A stretch of 64,000 nucleotides of DNA from Flavihumibacter petaseus NBRC 106054 (GCF_000974785.1 NZ_BBWV01000001.1:806001-870000); one strand, 5' to 3'; shown: positions 15,394 to 24,963, counted from the stretch's first letter. Made by a program: numbers and translations. Notes: a model not told the origin generated them from the letters alone.

Positions 15394-17730
15394 ATGAGAA
15401 AACTTTACACAGTAGTTTTTGCTGTTTGTAACTATCTAATCATACTATTTGCGCTTTTGGTTCCAACAATCCTGTTGGCGCAACCCCGGAATGGTTACAG
15501 TTATGTAAACATTACAAAACAAACAGTCGGGGGAACAGTGGAGCCGGGGGATATTCTTGAAATCCGCCACAGCATTCATATTGCCTGGGGATCCAACAGT
15601 GGTAATAACTATACGTACTACAACGTACGGTATTATGATTCCCTGCCTACCAATACTGCCATGATCACCTCTCCCACAGAGTACCTTCGGGTTATTACCA
15701 ACGAGGGGGTGACGCTTAAGCAATACACCACTAACGCGGGCGATGATCCTGGCACCTTTATTGCCAATCCCGCTGGTGGCGAGTACCATATCCGGATCAA
15801 CCTGGGCAGGTACGCTACAGCCCCCGCCAACAATAAACTGACAGGTACCGGAAGCACAACCGGAACAGGCAGGATCAATGTAAAAGATGTGAATAGCGGT
15901 GACCGCCCCAGGTGGTATTCAGGGCACCTCTTTTCTACAGCCTTCCGCGTAAGGGTAACCGGTAATTATGGCGATATTATCAAACTAGGCGCAGCTCGTT
16001 TCTATTATTCGACAACAGCAAACGGAATCAGTGTTCCGATTTCTGTTTTACGCTTCCAGATCCTTATCACCAAAAACAATCCACTCTGTGACAATATCAC
16101 CGGAACCAACTTCGCCGGTGAAAATGGTGGTACATTCGGATCAGGCAATTCGCTGGTGAGAAGTACATCAGCGATGTTCCCGATTCCCAATTTCCGTTAT
16201 ATCGTCAACAGCGATTTGCCGAACCAGCCAGTGGATGACGGCATGTATTCCATCATGAAAAATACCAGCCCGGTGAGCAGCACCAACGTGAATGCGAACC
16301 GTGAATTGAGTTGTGGCAGCAATGTACCGGCAGCCAATGCCTGCAGCAACCGGATGTTCGGCTCCTGGGATATCAACGGCGATCATACAGGATCCAATAA
16401 TTCCACCGGGAATGCACCGGCCGGCGCCAACCAATCAGGTGGTTACATGCTGGTAGTCAACTCCGACTATGTAACGAATGAAGCCTACCGCCAAACGATT
16501 TCAGGCCTATGCCCCAATACCACTTATGAATTTTCGGCATGGATTCGAAATGTATGTAAGAACTGTCACTGGGATTCGAGTCTGGCGCGCAGTTCGGGCG
16601 ACGGTGTGCGGCCCAACCTGACCTGGGTGCTGGATGATATCGACCGGTACAGTACCGGTGAGATCCCCTATACCAGCAGCTGGGTGAAAAAAGGTTTCAC
16701 CTTTACCACAGGAGCAACACAGAATACTGTAACCTTCTCGATCCGGAACAATGCCCAGGGTGGCGGCGGAAACGACTGGGTGATGGATGATATCGCCATT
16801 GCAACCTGTCAGCCTAACCTGACCATGAGACCCTATGGCAACGCAGTGGTTTGTTTTGGCAACCAGGTTGACTTTGATGCAGAAGTAAAAAGTTACTTTA
16901 ATAATTACACCAGCTGGCGTTGGGAGAAAAGTACTGATGGTGGCAATACCTGGAGCAATGAAAATTCCGGAACAGGAACACCTGTACTCAACAGCGGACA
17001 ATATGTTTACTATGTTCCCCATGCACCTTTCCTGGGAGACAGCTCAACTGCCGGCAATATTATCCGCCTCCGCATTGCAACCACCCAGGATAACCTGAAT
17101 AACAACAGTTGTTCGTTTCTGGCCAGTACAACGGTGGTGGTAATGGTTAATAACTGTACCTGGGTGCTCGATGCCAATGTGATCCAGTTCAAGGCGCAGA
17201 GCATGAACAGTGGTACGTCACTTCGCTGGGCAGCCGTGAACGAGGTTCCCGGATTGAAATATGTAATCGAGAAAAGCACTGATCTGAGGCAGTGGAAAAC
17301 GGTTAACGAGACCATGGCCCTGGCTACCGGAAGTCAGAACAACTATACGACGGTGGATCCGGGTCAGCTCAGCCAGACTACGTATTACAGAATCTCCATG
17401 GTGTTTGAAGGAAAAACCAAATACACGCACCAGTTAAGTGTTGCGCCGCAACGGGACGCAATGCTGACTTTGGCAATAAAAACAGTACAGAACCCGTTCA
17501 ATACACAGTTACCCGTTGAACTGACCGTTCCGGATAACGGCGACATCCAGGTAACCCTCTTTGATCTCTATGGTAAACCTTTAAAACAGGCGAACTGGAA
17601 AGTGACAAGAGGAAGCAACAGACTGATCCTGGGTGAAACCGGTATACTGCCTGCGGGTACTTACATCCTGATGGCCAGGTTCAATGATCAGGTGGTGCAG
17701 AAAAAAGTAATCAAAATGAATCAACTATAG
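15394..17730 (+). CDS. Secreted T9SS-sorted protein, second of a tandem paralogous pair
   Basis: This 778-residue paralogue of the preceding gene keeps the same domain order. A signal peptide ends near LLAQ. The block NGYSYVNITKQTVGG and the jelly-roll-like middle part with conserved cysteines follow (SGLCPNTTYEFSAWI and NDWVMDDIAIATC). Next are the Ig-like part and a T9SS type A sorting domain (NPFNTQLPVEL, FDLYGKPLK, AGTYILMARF, KKVIKMN). Stretches of DNA are still identical between the copies, for example 26 bases at 14258-14283 and 16741-16766, so duplication or gene conversion is fairly recent there. The role is unknown; adhesin or glycan-binding function is inference from domain type. 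The 149-base gap between copies has no terminator. Confidence 0.85.
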   Translation: MRKLYTVVFAVCNYLIILFALLVPTILLAQPRNGYSYVNITKQTVGGTVEPGDILEIRHSIHIAWGSNSGNNYTYYNVRYYDSLPTNTAMITSPTEYLRVITNEGVTLKQYTTNAGDDPGTFIANPAGGEYHIRINLGRYATAPANNKLTGTGSTTGTGRINVKDVNSGDRPRWYSGHLFSTAFRVRVTGNYGDIIKLGAARFYYSTTANGISVPISVLRFQILITKNNPLCDNITGTNFAGENGGTFGSGNSLVRSTSAMFPIPNFRYIVNSDLPNQPVDDGMYSIMKNTSPVSSTNVNANRELSCGSNVPAANACSNRMFGSWDINGDHTGSNNSTGNAPAGANQSGGYMLVVNSDYVTNEAYRQTISGLCPNTTYEFSAWIRNVCKNCHWDSSLARSSGDGVRPNLTWVLDDIDRYSTGEIPYTSSWVKKGFTFTTGATQNTVTFSIRNNAQGGGGNDWVMDDIAIATCQPNLTMRPYGNAVVCFGNQVDFDAEVKSYFNNYTSWRWEKSTDGGNTWSNENSGTGTPVLNSGQYVYYVPHAPFLGDSSTAGNIIRLRIATTQDNLNNNSCSFLASTTVVVMVNNCTWVLDANVIQFKAQSMNSGTSLRWAAVNEVPGLKYVIEKSTDLRQWKTVNETMALATGSQNNYTTVDPGQLSQTTYYRISMVFEGKTKYTHQLSVAPQRDAMLTLAIKTVQNPFNTQLPVELTVPDNGDIQVTLFDLYGKPLKQANWKVTRGSNRLILGETGILPAGTYILMARFNDQVVQKKVIKMNQL

Positions 17731-17849
17731 TTAGTCTCATGTTCCGTTTTGGTCCGTTCCTTATATTGCTTTGACGACCAATATCCGCCGAAAGACCAAT
17801 AAAGGCTTGGTTAAAGGAAATGTTGTCAATTTCGAATATAGGGTTTAGA

Positions 17850-17879
17850 GCCCCTCTTTTCAAGGAGGGGCATTTTTTT
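17850..17879 (+). terminator. Terminator after the T9SS paralogues
   Basis: GCCCCTC at 17850-17856 pairs with GAGGGGC at 17865-17871, and seven T follow at 17873-17879. It lies 120 bases after the second paralogue's stop codon. Confidence 0.8.
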
Positions 17880-17933
17880 GGCCCTGATACTGAAGTTGTA
17901 GAGGGAATCAGTTGGGGCTGGCGAATGTATTGA

Positions 17934-18653
17934 TCAGGAAACCTGGACGTCGTCGTTTACAGGAGTACTGGTTTCGATCGTCTGGTTTTTATCAGCATGA
18001 TGACCATGCATAAAGCGTTTCTGAAACAGCAGCAAGGCAATTACGCCGATGGAGATTGAAGCATCTGCAAGATTGAAGACGGGGCTGAAAAACTCAAAGT
18101 CTTCACCACCAAAAAAAGGAAACCAGGAAGGATAGTGCGTACGAATGACGGGAAAATAAAACATATCAACTACGCGGCCGTGCAGAAAGCCGGCGTAACC
18201 TTTCGACGGGAAAATATTGGCTACCGAGACATAGGTACTCTTCTCAAATATCAATCCGTAGAACATGCTGTCGATAAGATTGCCGAGGGCGCCGGCAAAA
18301 ATCAGTGCCACACAGATGATAAACCCCGGGTGATGCTTTTTCCTGAGGATCTCCCGGATGTACCATACGCCAAAGATCACTGCCAACAGTCTGAAAAGGG
18401 TCAATGCCATCTTGCCCCATTCTCCTCCAAAGGATAATCCCCATGCCATTCCTTCATTTTCCACGAAGTAGATCTGGCACCATTCGGCTTCAGGCCCGAA
18501 GGGTCTTATTCCCCGGTCATAAGGGGTAAGCATCTGATGGGAAGCATCCCAATGATAGCTGAGCGGCATATGGGTCTTCACCCAGATCTTAATCGCCTGG
18601 TCCACCACTAAAATCAATAAAATCAGTAATACAAGGTTTCTTGCTTTTCCCAT
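17934..18653 (-). CDS. lspA: Lipoprotein signal peptidase (signal peptidase II)
   Basis: This 239-residue inner-membrane aspartic protease cleaves the signal peptide of prolipoproteins after diacylglyceryl transfer. Four membrane segments are visible. The catalytic aspartates sit in GNLIDSMFYG (around residue 123) and in FNLADASISIGV (around residue 200). VVDMFYFPV lies between them. The chain is longer than the E. coli enzyme because of extra loop sequence and a polar C-terminal tail, as is usual in Bacteroidota. It follows murF/alr by 41 bases but has its own perfect -7 box at 18671-18678. The window encodes several lipoproteins that would be its substrates. Confidence 0.95.
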   Translation of the reverse strand: MGKARNLVLLILLILVVDQAIKIWVKTHMPLSYHWDASHQMLTPYDRGIRPFGPEAEWCQIYFVENEGMAWGLSFGGEWGKMALTLFRLLAVIFGVWYIREILRKKHHPGFIICVALIFAGALGNLIDSMFYGLIFEKSTYVSVANIFPSKGYAGFLHGRVVDMFYFPVIRTHYPSWFPFFGGEDFEFFSPVFNLADASISIGVIALLLFQKRFMHGHHADKNQTIETSTPVNDDVQVS

Positions 18654-18670
18654 ACTTTTCGCTAAAGGGA

Positions 18671-18678
18671 CAAAGATA
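18671..18678 (-). promoter_or_regulatory. -7 promoter box (TATCTTTG) of lspA
   Basis: The minus strand reads TATCTTTG, a perfect TAnnTTTG, 17 bases upstream of the lspA ATG. It implies that lspA can be transcribed apart from the upstream murF/alr run. Confidence 0.55.
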
Positions 18679-18694
18679 ACCGTTGAAAGGGTTC

Positions 18695-21145
18695 CTAGTC
18701 CTGGTAATAAATCCTTTTAACACGCTGTGAAATGCCCGTCAGCATTTCATAGGCAATGGTTGCAGCCCATTCAGCAACCCGGCTTACGGTTAGTTCACCG
18801 CCAAAAACAATTACTTCGTCGCCTTCATTTACATTGCCGATACCGGTTATGTCCAACATGGTCATATCCATGCAGATACTGCCAATCACAGGGGCTTCCT
18901 TTCCGGCAACCAGCATCCTGCCCCGGCCGTTTCCGAGGCTGCGGGGATAGCCGTCGGCATAGCCGATCCGAACCGTTGCAATCCGGGACGGACGATCAAT
19001 TCTCCCTCTCCTGCCATACCCAACAGTATCTTCCGGGCCCAGGGTTTTGATCTGTGCAATGGTTGTTTTCAGGGTGGCTACTTCCATCAGATGGAGGTCG
19101 CCGGTTCCGGCAGAATCAATTCCATACAGTCCTATACCCAATCTGACCATATCGAACTGCCATCCCGGCTTTCGCTGTATGGCGGCGGTGTTTTCAATGT
19201 GACGAAGAAAAGGATAGTGTACAACTGTTGCGATTGACAGGCAAGCCTGTTCGAACAACCTCACCTGATGCCGGCTAAAATCGTCATGCGCCGGATCTTC
19301 ACTGGCGGCAAGATGGCTGAATACTGACTGGACTTTAAATCCGCTTACCGGCAACAGGCGGGTCAGTTCGGGCAGGTCGCCAGTGGCGAATCCGAGGCGG
19401 TTCATTCCCGTTTCCATTTCAAGGTGAACAGGATAACTGTTCAGGCCTTCCTGCCTGATGTACTGACCAAACTGCCGGAATAACGGGAGTGAATACAATA
19501 CCGGCTCAAGGTTATGTTCCAACAGCGCAGCGAAGCCCGAAGGTGCGGCATTCATCACCATTATCGGCAGGTGTATACCGGCGCGACGGAGGGCAACGCC
19601 TTCATCCGTATAGGCAACGGCGAGATAGTCAACCCCATGGAACTGCAGCAGGTTGGCGATCTCAAAGCTGCCGGTGCCATATGAAAATGCTTTGACCATT
19701 GCCATCAGCCGGATGCCAGGTGATAACAATTGCTGGTATTGCCGAAGGTTATTGAGTAACGCATTGAGGTTAATTTCCAGTACAGTCTGGTGTTCCTGCA
19801 TTTCAAGGAGCGCTGTAATGGTTTCGAAACCAAAACGTCTCGCCCCTTTCACCAAAATGGTTTCCTCCTGAAACGGGATCTCATCAAAGCGGTTGACAAA
19901 AGCATCTGTACTGATGAATTTTCTGGTATGAATGCCTTTTTCCTCAAAATAATGCAGGTGTTCAGAGATCACAGGGCCGATCGCAAGCAGGCGTTGAATG
20001 CCATGCCTGTGCAGCAGTGAGGCAACTTTTTCATAAAGCCTGGCGGCTGACAATCCGGTTTCCGGAATATCGGAAAGTATGACTGTCTTGCGCAGGTGCT
20101 GTTGTTGCTGCGACAGGAAATCCAGTGCAATTGTCAGGGAACTGATATCAGCGGAGTAACTGTCGTTGATCACCGAACAATGGTGAATGCCTTCTTTCAG
20201 TTCCAGCCGCATGGAAACCGGTTTCAGCTGAACGATCCGCTCCGGTATGAGCGTTTCCGGTATACCCAGGTATAACAGGCAGGCGACGCAATGCAGGGTA
20301 TTCTCGATGGACGCTTCGTCGGTAAATGGCATCCTCAGCTGAAATTCTGTGTTGCGGTAACGGATCCGGAAATCCGGAAGCACCTGCATCGCACATTCTT
20401 CCGTGGTTCCCCAGGAAAATATTTCAGGACCATTGTCCCTGAGGGTAGCAACCCATTTGTCGATTATTCCACCATCCTTATGATAGATGATTGTTGAACA
20501 GCTGTCAAACAGTTTCCATTTCTCTTCCAGCTTTTCCTGCTGGGATCTGAATCCTTCACTGTGCGCGAGACCGAGATTGGTAAAAATGCCGATGGTCGGT
20601 TGAATAATGGCTGCAAGTCTGTTCATTTCACCGGGACGGGAAATGCCGGCCTCAAAGATTGCCAATTCGTGCACGGGATCCATCAGGCATACACTCAGTG
20701 GTACACCGAGTTGAGAGTTATAACTTCTCGGGCTGCGAACAATGCGGAAATCGTTTTCAAGCAGTTGGTTGAGCCATTCTTTTACAATGGTCTTTCCGTT
20801 GCTTCCGGTGATACCGATTACAGGAATGCTAAACCGCATCCGATGCCGCGATGCGAGTTGCTGCAAGGCTTCCAGGGTATCGTCCACCAGCAATAAATTG
20901 GCACCGGGCAGCAAGGTCGGGTCCATTGATTGGCTGATCACAAAGCTGCGAACACCCTGCGCATAAAGCCGGTTGATAAACTGGTGGCCGTCGCGGCTGG
21001 ATGTTCTGATGGCAAAAAAAATGCTGCTATCGGCAAACAGCAGCTTGCGGCTGTCCGTCAGTAAATGGTTAATGGTAACCGGATCTCCCTGTTGCAACCA
21101 GCTGGCTCCTGTGAGCGTTGCGATATCGGCAATGGTATAGTTCAA
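18695..21145 (-). CDS. Bifunctional MurF ligase / alanine racemase fusion
   Basis: This 816-residue fusion supplies two steps of peptidoglycan precursor synthesis. The N-terminal about 450 residues are MurF, which joins D-Ala-D-Ala to UDP-MurNAc-tripeptide, with the ATP loop GITGSNGKT near residue 111. The C-terminal about 360 residues are PLP-dependent alanine racemase. The PLP lysine lies in MVKAFSYGTG (around residue 482), and the C-terminal part has the GYGRRGR and YADGYPRSLGNG segments. Such fusions are a known Bacteroidota feature. By fusing the racemase to the D-Ala-D-Ala ligase of the next stage, the cell could match supply to use. It begins directly at the terC stop codon with no gap, so it is co-transcribed with gldF-gldG-terC. 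Confidence 0.95.
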   Translation of the reverse strand: MNYTIADIATLTGASWLQQGDPVTINHLLTDSRKLLFADSSIFFAIRTSSRDGHQFINRLYAQGVRSFVISQSMDPTLLPGANLLLVDDTLEALQQLASRHRMRFSIPVIGITGSNGKTIVKEWLNQLLENDFRIVRSPRSYNSQLGVPLSVCLMDPVHELAIFEAGISRPGEMNRLAAIIQPTIGIFTNLGLAHSEGFRSQQEKLEEKWKLFDSCSTIIYHKDGGIIDKWVATLRDNGPEIFSWGTTEECAMQVLPDFRIRYRNTEFQLRMPFTDEASIENTLHCVACLLYLGIPETLIPERIVQLKPVSMRLELKEGIHHCSVINDSYSADISSLTIALDFLSQQQQHLRKTVILSDIPETGLSAARLYEKVASLLHRHGIQRLLAIGPVISEHLHYFEEKGIHTRKFISTDAFVNRFDEIPFQEETILVKGARRFGFETITALLEMQEHQTVLEINLNALLNNLRQYQQLLSPGIRLMAMVKAFSYGTGSFEIANLLQFHGVDYLAVAYTDEGVALRRAGIHLPIMVMNAAPSGFAALLEHNLEPVLYSLPLFRQFGQYIRQEGLNSYPVHLEMETGMNRLGFATGDLPELTRLLPVSGFKVQSVFSHLAASEDPAHDDFSRHQVRLFEQACLSIATVVHYPFLRHIENTAAIQRKPGWQFDMVRLGIGLYGIDSAGTGDLHLMEVATLKTTIAQIKTLGPEDTVGYGRRGRIDRPSRIATVRIGYADGYPRSLGNGRGRMLVAGKEAPVIGSICMDMTMLDITGIGNVNEGDEVIVFGGELTVSRVAEWAATIAYEMLTGISQRVKRIYYQD

Positions 21146-22105
21146 TCAATGTAATTCTTGATCTCCGTTTTCAGGATATTCTTTTTCTTCCCGGTTGGCG
21201 ACGCTGATCGAATAGACGATCGAGGCTACGATACACAAAACAATTACGATCAGCGATACGAATACTGGCACTTTGAAGTGAAAGTATTCCACCAGCATTT
21301 TCAGTCCGATAAAAACAAGGATAACTGCGATACCCTGCTGCAGGTAAGCAAACTTATTGACAGCTCCTTTCAGCAGGAAGAAAAGCGACCTTAAACCGAG
21401 AACAGCGAAAATATTGCTGGTATAAACGACCAGGCGGTTCTGGGAGATGGCAAATACAGCGGGAATGGAATCCAGTGCAAAAACGATGTCGGTGGTGGCC
21501 AGCATGATGATGACCACAAACATATTGGTGAAGTATTTCTTGCCATTCTCTACTACCGAGAATTTTCCCTTGCCATCATGCGGCACCAATGGAAAAGCTT
21601 TCTGAAGCAGGCGGTATACCTTGTTCTGACTCAGGTCAGGCTCCTCCTCGTGCTTCGCAGAGAACATCTTGAATCCGGTGTACAACAACAGTGCGCCGAA
21701 TATGTACAACAGCCAGTGGAATCTTTCGATCAGTACGATGCCAATAGAAATAAAGATCACCCTGAACAGGATGGCCATCAGGATACCGTAAAGGAGTACA
21801 CGGGGCACATAATCTTCATGTACAGCAAAAAAGGAAAAGATCAGTATAAAAACGAAGATATTGTCGATGCTCAGCGACCATTCCATGAGGTAGGCGCTGA
21901 GGTATTCAATGGCAACCACTTTGCCATTCTCGAACCAGAGAAATACAAAAAATGCGAGTGCGAGGCTCACCCAGAAAATTGTCTGAAAGAGTGCTTTCCG
22001 GATGGTGATATGGGTGGTCTGCTTACTCAGGAGGCCAAGGTCAAGCACAAGGGCAACGATCAATACGATGCCGAAAACGAGATAGGTAATTTGCTCTGCT
22101 GTCAT
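21146..22105 (-). CDS. TerC/Alx family integral membrane protein
   Basis: I start this at the ATG at 22105, which overlaps the gldG stop codon by one base (TGATG). An upstream in-frame ATG at 22201 lies inside gldG. The 319-residue protein has about eight to nine membrane segments and the family motif EWSLSIDNIFVFILIFSFF. The conserved acidic residues in the membrane (SIDN and FALDSIPAVFAIS) are thought to bind or move metal ions. TerC/Alx proteins are linked to tellurite resistance and manganese efflux or metal loading during secretion. It lies between gldG and murF/alr; the overlap suggests translational coupling. Confidence 0.9.
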   Translation of the reverse strand: MTAEQITYLVFGIVLIVALVLDLGLLSKQTTHITIRKALFQTIFWVSLALAFFVFLWFENGKVVAIEYLSAYLMEWSLSIDNIFVFILIFSFFAVHEDYVPRVLLYGILMAILFRVIFISIGIVLIERFHWLLYIFGALLLYTGFKMFSAKHEEEPDLSQNKVYRLLQKAFPLVPHDGKGKFSVVENGKKYFTNMFVVIIMLATTDIVFALDSIPAVFAISQNRLVVYTSNIFAVLGLRSLFFLLKGAVNKFAYLQQGIAVILVFIGLKMLVEYFHFKVPVFVSLIVIVLCIVASIVYSISVANREEKEYPENGDQELH

Positions 22106-23811
22106 CACTGCTGCTGATACTTTTTCTTTCTGATCCACTGATAGCTTACGCCAAAGATCAATATTATCAATACGGGTATAAGGATATTCATCAGTTGCCA
22201 CTTCACTTTCCCATCCTCCAGCTTTTTCTTATCGAGCAGCCGGAGGGTATAATCTTTACTGCGGGATTCGAGGATTCCGGAATTGTCAACGAGATACTCT
22301 ACGCAATTCTGAATGAAGTCGTGATTGGCATACTGGTACTTCGTATAGGGGTTCATCCCCATGGGCAAAGGTCCTTCATTCTGGGTAACGGCATTCAGGG
22401 CAATATCGCCATCGGATATGACGATCATTTTTCCGGGAACGGAACTTTTGGCAAAAGCTTTACCGGAGGCCTGCTGCCAGGCATCCTGCTGTTCGTTTGA
22501 CAAACGGTTGGCATAAAGGGAGCTGAATTGTCCCTCCAGCAGCATTGCTACAGGAATCGTGCCTTTGTTAAAGGTTTTGAGATCATCTTCTGTCTGAATG
22601 CTTTGCCAGGTGACCCGGGCCGGTGACGCGAGTACCCTGGATTCCGGCGAAGTACTCAGGAGGATAGTTTTGGTTATACCGGGAGCAGAGACCGTGTCCA
22701 TTGAATTGGGAAACTGGGCAACTACATAGTCCAGGTTTTTCGCTACCGGATGACCGCTGTAACTGGTGAGCAACGGAAAGTAAGGCCACGGTAACAATTC
22801 GATCTGGGGCTTGCCGCCAACGGAGCCAACCACGGACGGGTTTTTATCGGCATTGAGATCCTGCACGAGGTCGAGGTTGATCCTTACGCCGTATCTAAAC
22901 AGGATGTCTTCCAGCTGGAGGCCGCGGTCAAAAGCGATGAATTCATTTTGTGTACGCTGGAGGCTGTCCATTTCAGCATACAGGTTGTCAATCATCCAGA
23001 GCAATTTCCCTCCCTGCATTACGTACTGATCAAGCTTCAGTTTCTGTGATTCATTGAACGCAAGCGTGGGTTTGGTGATCAGCAGGGCACTGAAAACTTC
23101 CGGTATCGCCGGAACGCTGTCTATCGGCAAAATGCGGAAAGCATAATCTTTTTTCAGCACTTTTTCGATCAGGTCAAATACCTGGTAATTGAGGGGCTCG
23201 CCGTTTCCGACGAGATAACCAACGAGCGGCACGGTGTCCTGTGTTACCTGGCGGATTGCGTTGCTGAATTTATATTCCAGGAGTGCTTCGGCTTTGTTTA
23301 ATGATTCGAGACCACCCTGGGCGCTTACTCCCTGCAGCAGGTCGATGGCGGTGGTACGGCCCTGGCAGGAAATCACTGCGCCGGGAAATACCAGTCTTTC
23401 TTCCTGGCCTTCGCCTTCTTTCGTTTGCGCTTTTATGTTGGTAGGCCGAAGGCCGAGACGGCTAAGTGAGTCATAGAGGATCGTTTTAAGCGTATCGTTC
23501 ATGCCTTCACCTGGTTTTATAAACCGATACTGAAAACGGGAACGACCGTTCGCCTTGTACTCCTGCATGAGATCCAGTGTGCTGTTAGCCAGTTTCCGGA
23601 ATCCCGCAGGCATTTCGCCACCCAGGAGGATATCTACGGTTACCGGCTCCCGGAGATCAGCAAGCAGTTTCCTGGATGGCTTTGAAAGGGTGTAGCGTTT
23701 TTCTGCCGTAAGGTCAGCGCGGAAAGGCCATAATGCAGCCAGCCAGTTGATGGCGATTAACAGGATGAGCAGGATCAGCCAGTTGTATTTGGAGGTGAGC
23801 AGTGATTTCAT
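22105..23811 (-). CDS. gldG: Gliding-motility ABC transporter accessory protein GldG
   Basis: This 568-residue protein has an N-terminal membrane segment (YNWLILLILLIAINWLAAL), a large periplasmic part and a C-terminal membrane anchor (LMNILIPVLIILIFGVSYQWIRKKK). The start RADLTAEKRYTLSKPSRKLL is diagnostic for the GldG/ABC-associated family. GldA, GldF and GldG form an ABC system required for gliding in Flavobacterium. Here gldF is directly upstream with an eight-base gap, but the ATPase gldA is not adjacent. The last codon overlaps the terC start. Orthology is clear by family layout; its motility role in this organism is inferred. Confidence 0.93.
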   Translation of the reverse strand: MKSLLTSKYNWLILLILLIAINWLAALWPFRADLTAEKRYTLSKPSRKLLADLREPVTVDILLGGEMPAGFRKLANSTLDLMQEYKANGRSRFQYRFIKPGEGMNDTLKTILYDSLSRLGLRPTNIKAQTKEGEGQEERLVFPGAVISCQGRTTAIDLLQGVSAQGGLESLNKAEALLEYKFSNAIRQVTQDTVPLVGYLVGNGEPLNYQVFDLIEKVLKKDYAFRILPIDSVPAIPEVFSALLITKPTLAFNESQKLKLDQYVMQGGKLLWMIDNLYAEMDSLQRTQNEFIAFDRGLQLEDILFRYGVRINLDLVQDLNADKNPSVVGSVGGKPQIELLPWPYFPLLTSYSGHPVAKNLDYVVAQFPNSMDTVSAPGITKTILLSTSPESRVLASPARVTWQSIQTEDDLKTFNKGTIPVAMLLEGQFSSLYANRLSNEQQDAWQQASGKAFAKSSVPGKMIVISDGDIALNAVTQNEGPLPMGMNPYTKYQYANHDFIQNCVEYLVDNSGILESRSKDYTLRLLDKKKLEDGKVKWQLMNILIPVLIILIFGVSYQWIRKKKYQQQ

Positions 23812-23819
23812 GAATTGGT

Positions 23820-24542
23820 TTAGCGGAGCGCTGTTTTGCGGTTGGTGATAAACAGGAAGAAGAGGATAATGCTGGCGAAGTAGATGATATCGCGGCTATC
23901 CACCACTCCCCTGCTGATGCTCTTGTAATGAAAGTTAATTCCGATCATTTCCATGAAATAATCCGCGCCGTTCTGCAGCAATGGCAATTTGCTGAGTGCA
24001 TCAAAACCGGTATAGAGGATAAAGCAGAAGAAGGCGCTCAACAGGAAGGCGACTACCGGGTTTGCCGTCTGGCTGCTGCACCAGGTTCCGATGGCCGTAA
24101 ATACGGCTGCCAGCAGGAAAAGGCCAATATATGAACCCAGGGTGCCACCGGCGTCAATGCCGTTGTCGACTGCCAGTGCCTGCACACTGAAAACATATAT
24201 TACAGTTGGTATCAGGGCCAGCGCTACGATGAAGAATGCGCCCAGGTATTTTCCGGCTACCAGTTGTGTGCGGGTAAGCGGGCGGGTGCGCAGTATTTCA
24301 TATGTCCCGGCTTTGAATTCATCCGACCAGCTGCGCATGGTAACGGCGGGTACCAGGAAGAGAAGGATCCATGGTGCCAGTTCAAAAAATTTATCAAGGC
24401 TGGCATAGCCATAGTCCAGAATGCTGGAATCCGGGAAAACAAACAGGAACAGCCCATTCAGCAGGAGAAAAATGATGATGGCAACCAGTCCCGTCAGGCT
24501 GCTGAAAAACTGCCGGAACTCCTTTTTACAAATAGACCACAT
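23820..24542 (-). CDS. gldF: Gliding-motility ABC transporter permease GldF
   Basis: This 240-residue ABC-2 type permease has about six membrane segments. It begins MWSICKKEFRQFFSSLTGLV, typical of GldF. The middle has APWILLFLVPAVTMRSW and the family's TYEILRTRPLTRTQLVAGKYLG. It would form the channel of the GldAFG complex in the inner membrane. A perfect -7 box (24547-24554) lies only four bases before the ATG, implying a leaderless mRNA that starts the gldF-gldG-terC-murF/alr run. Confidence 0.93.
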   Translation of the reverse strand: MWSICKKEFRQFFSSLTGLVAIIIFLLLNGLFLFVFPDSSILDYGYASLDKFFELAPWILLFLVPAVTMRSWSDEFKAGTYEILRTRPLTRTQLVAGKYLGAFFIVALALIPTVIYVFSVQALAVDNGIDAGGTLGSYIGLFLLAAVFTAIGTWCSSQTANPVVAFLLSAFFCFILYTGFDALSKLPLLQNGADYFMEMIGINFHYKSISRGVVDSRDIIYFASIILFFLFITNRKTALR

Positions 24543-24546
24543 GCGT

Positions 24547-24554
24547 CAAAAATA
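24547..24554 (-). promoter_or_regulatory. -7 promoter box (TATTTTTG) of the gldF operon
   Basis: The minus strand reads TATTTTTG, a perfect TAnnTTTG. Four bases separate it from the gldF ATG at 24542. Confidence 0.6.
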
Positions 24555-24574
24555 GGTTATTGCAGCAAAAATAA

Positions 24575-24597
24575 ATCCCGCCGCAAAGCGGCGGGAT
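24575..24597 (-). terminator. Terminator of the isc operon
   Basis: ATCCCGCCGC and GCGGCGGGAT form a perfect ten-base stem around AAA. On the minus strand a T-rich run (TTTATTTTTG) follows. It sits between the iscA-like stop codon and the gldF promoter, separating the two transcripts. Confidence 0.88.
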
Positions 24598-24620
24598 AAA
24601 CATTCTATTCTAAAAGGAGA

Positions 24621-24950
24621 CTACACAGCGAAACTTTCACCGCAACCGCAGGTGCGGCTGGCATTGGGATTACTGAAATAAAATCCCTTACCATTCAACC
24701 CATCGGAGAAATCAAGCGTGGTATTTACCAGGTACAGGAAACTTTTCAGGTCGGTTACAACCTTAACGCCGTTATCCTCAAAAACCTGGTCCATCGGCTT
24801 TGACTCATTATCAAAGTCGAGCTTGTAGCTCAACCCTGAGCAACCTCCACCCACTACCGACACACGCAGGAAGTACCCCTTGTCCGATTCAATAGCTGCA
24901 TCGTGCATCAGTCTTGACACTTTCTCACGAGCCTTGTCGCTTACGTAAAT
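24621..24950 (-). CDS. HesB/IscA family iron-sulfur cluster assembly protein
   Basis: The ATG at 24950 gives 109 residues, the normal A-type carrier length. The longer frame adds 12 residues that overlap iscU and are not family-like. The three conserved cysteines are present: one in GGGCSGLSY (near residue 39) and two in the C-terminal CGCG motif (SRTCGCGESF). A-type carriers receive 2Fe-2S or 4Fe-4S clusters from IscU and pass them to apo-proteins in the cytoplasm. It is the last gene of iscS-iscU-iscA, 13 bases after iscU. Whether it is IscA-, ErpA- or SufA-like cannot be decided by eye. Confidence 0.93.
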   Translation of the reverse strand: MYVSDKAREKVSRLMHDAAIESDKGYFLRVSVVGGGCSGLSYKLDFDNESKPMDQVFEDNGVKVVTDLKSFLYLVNTTLDFSDGLNGKGFYFSNPNASRTCGCGESFAV

Positions 24951-24963
24951 CATTGTCGTATTG

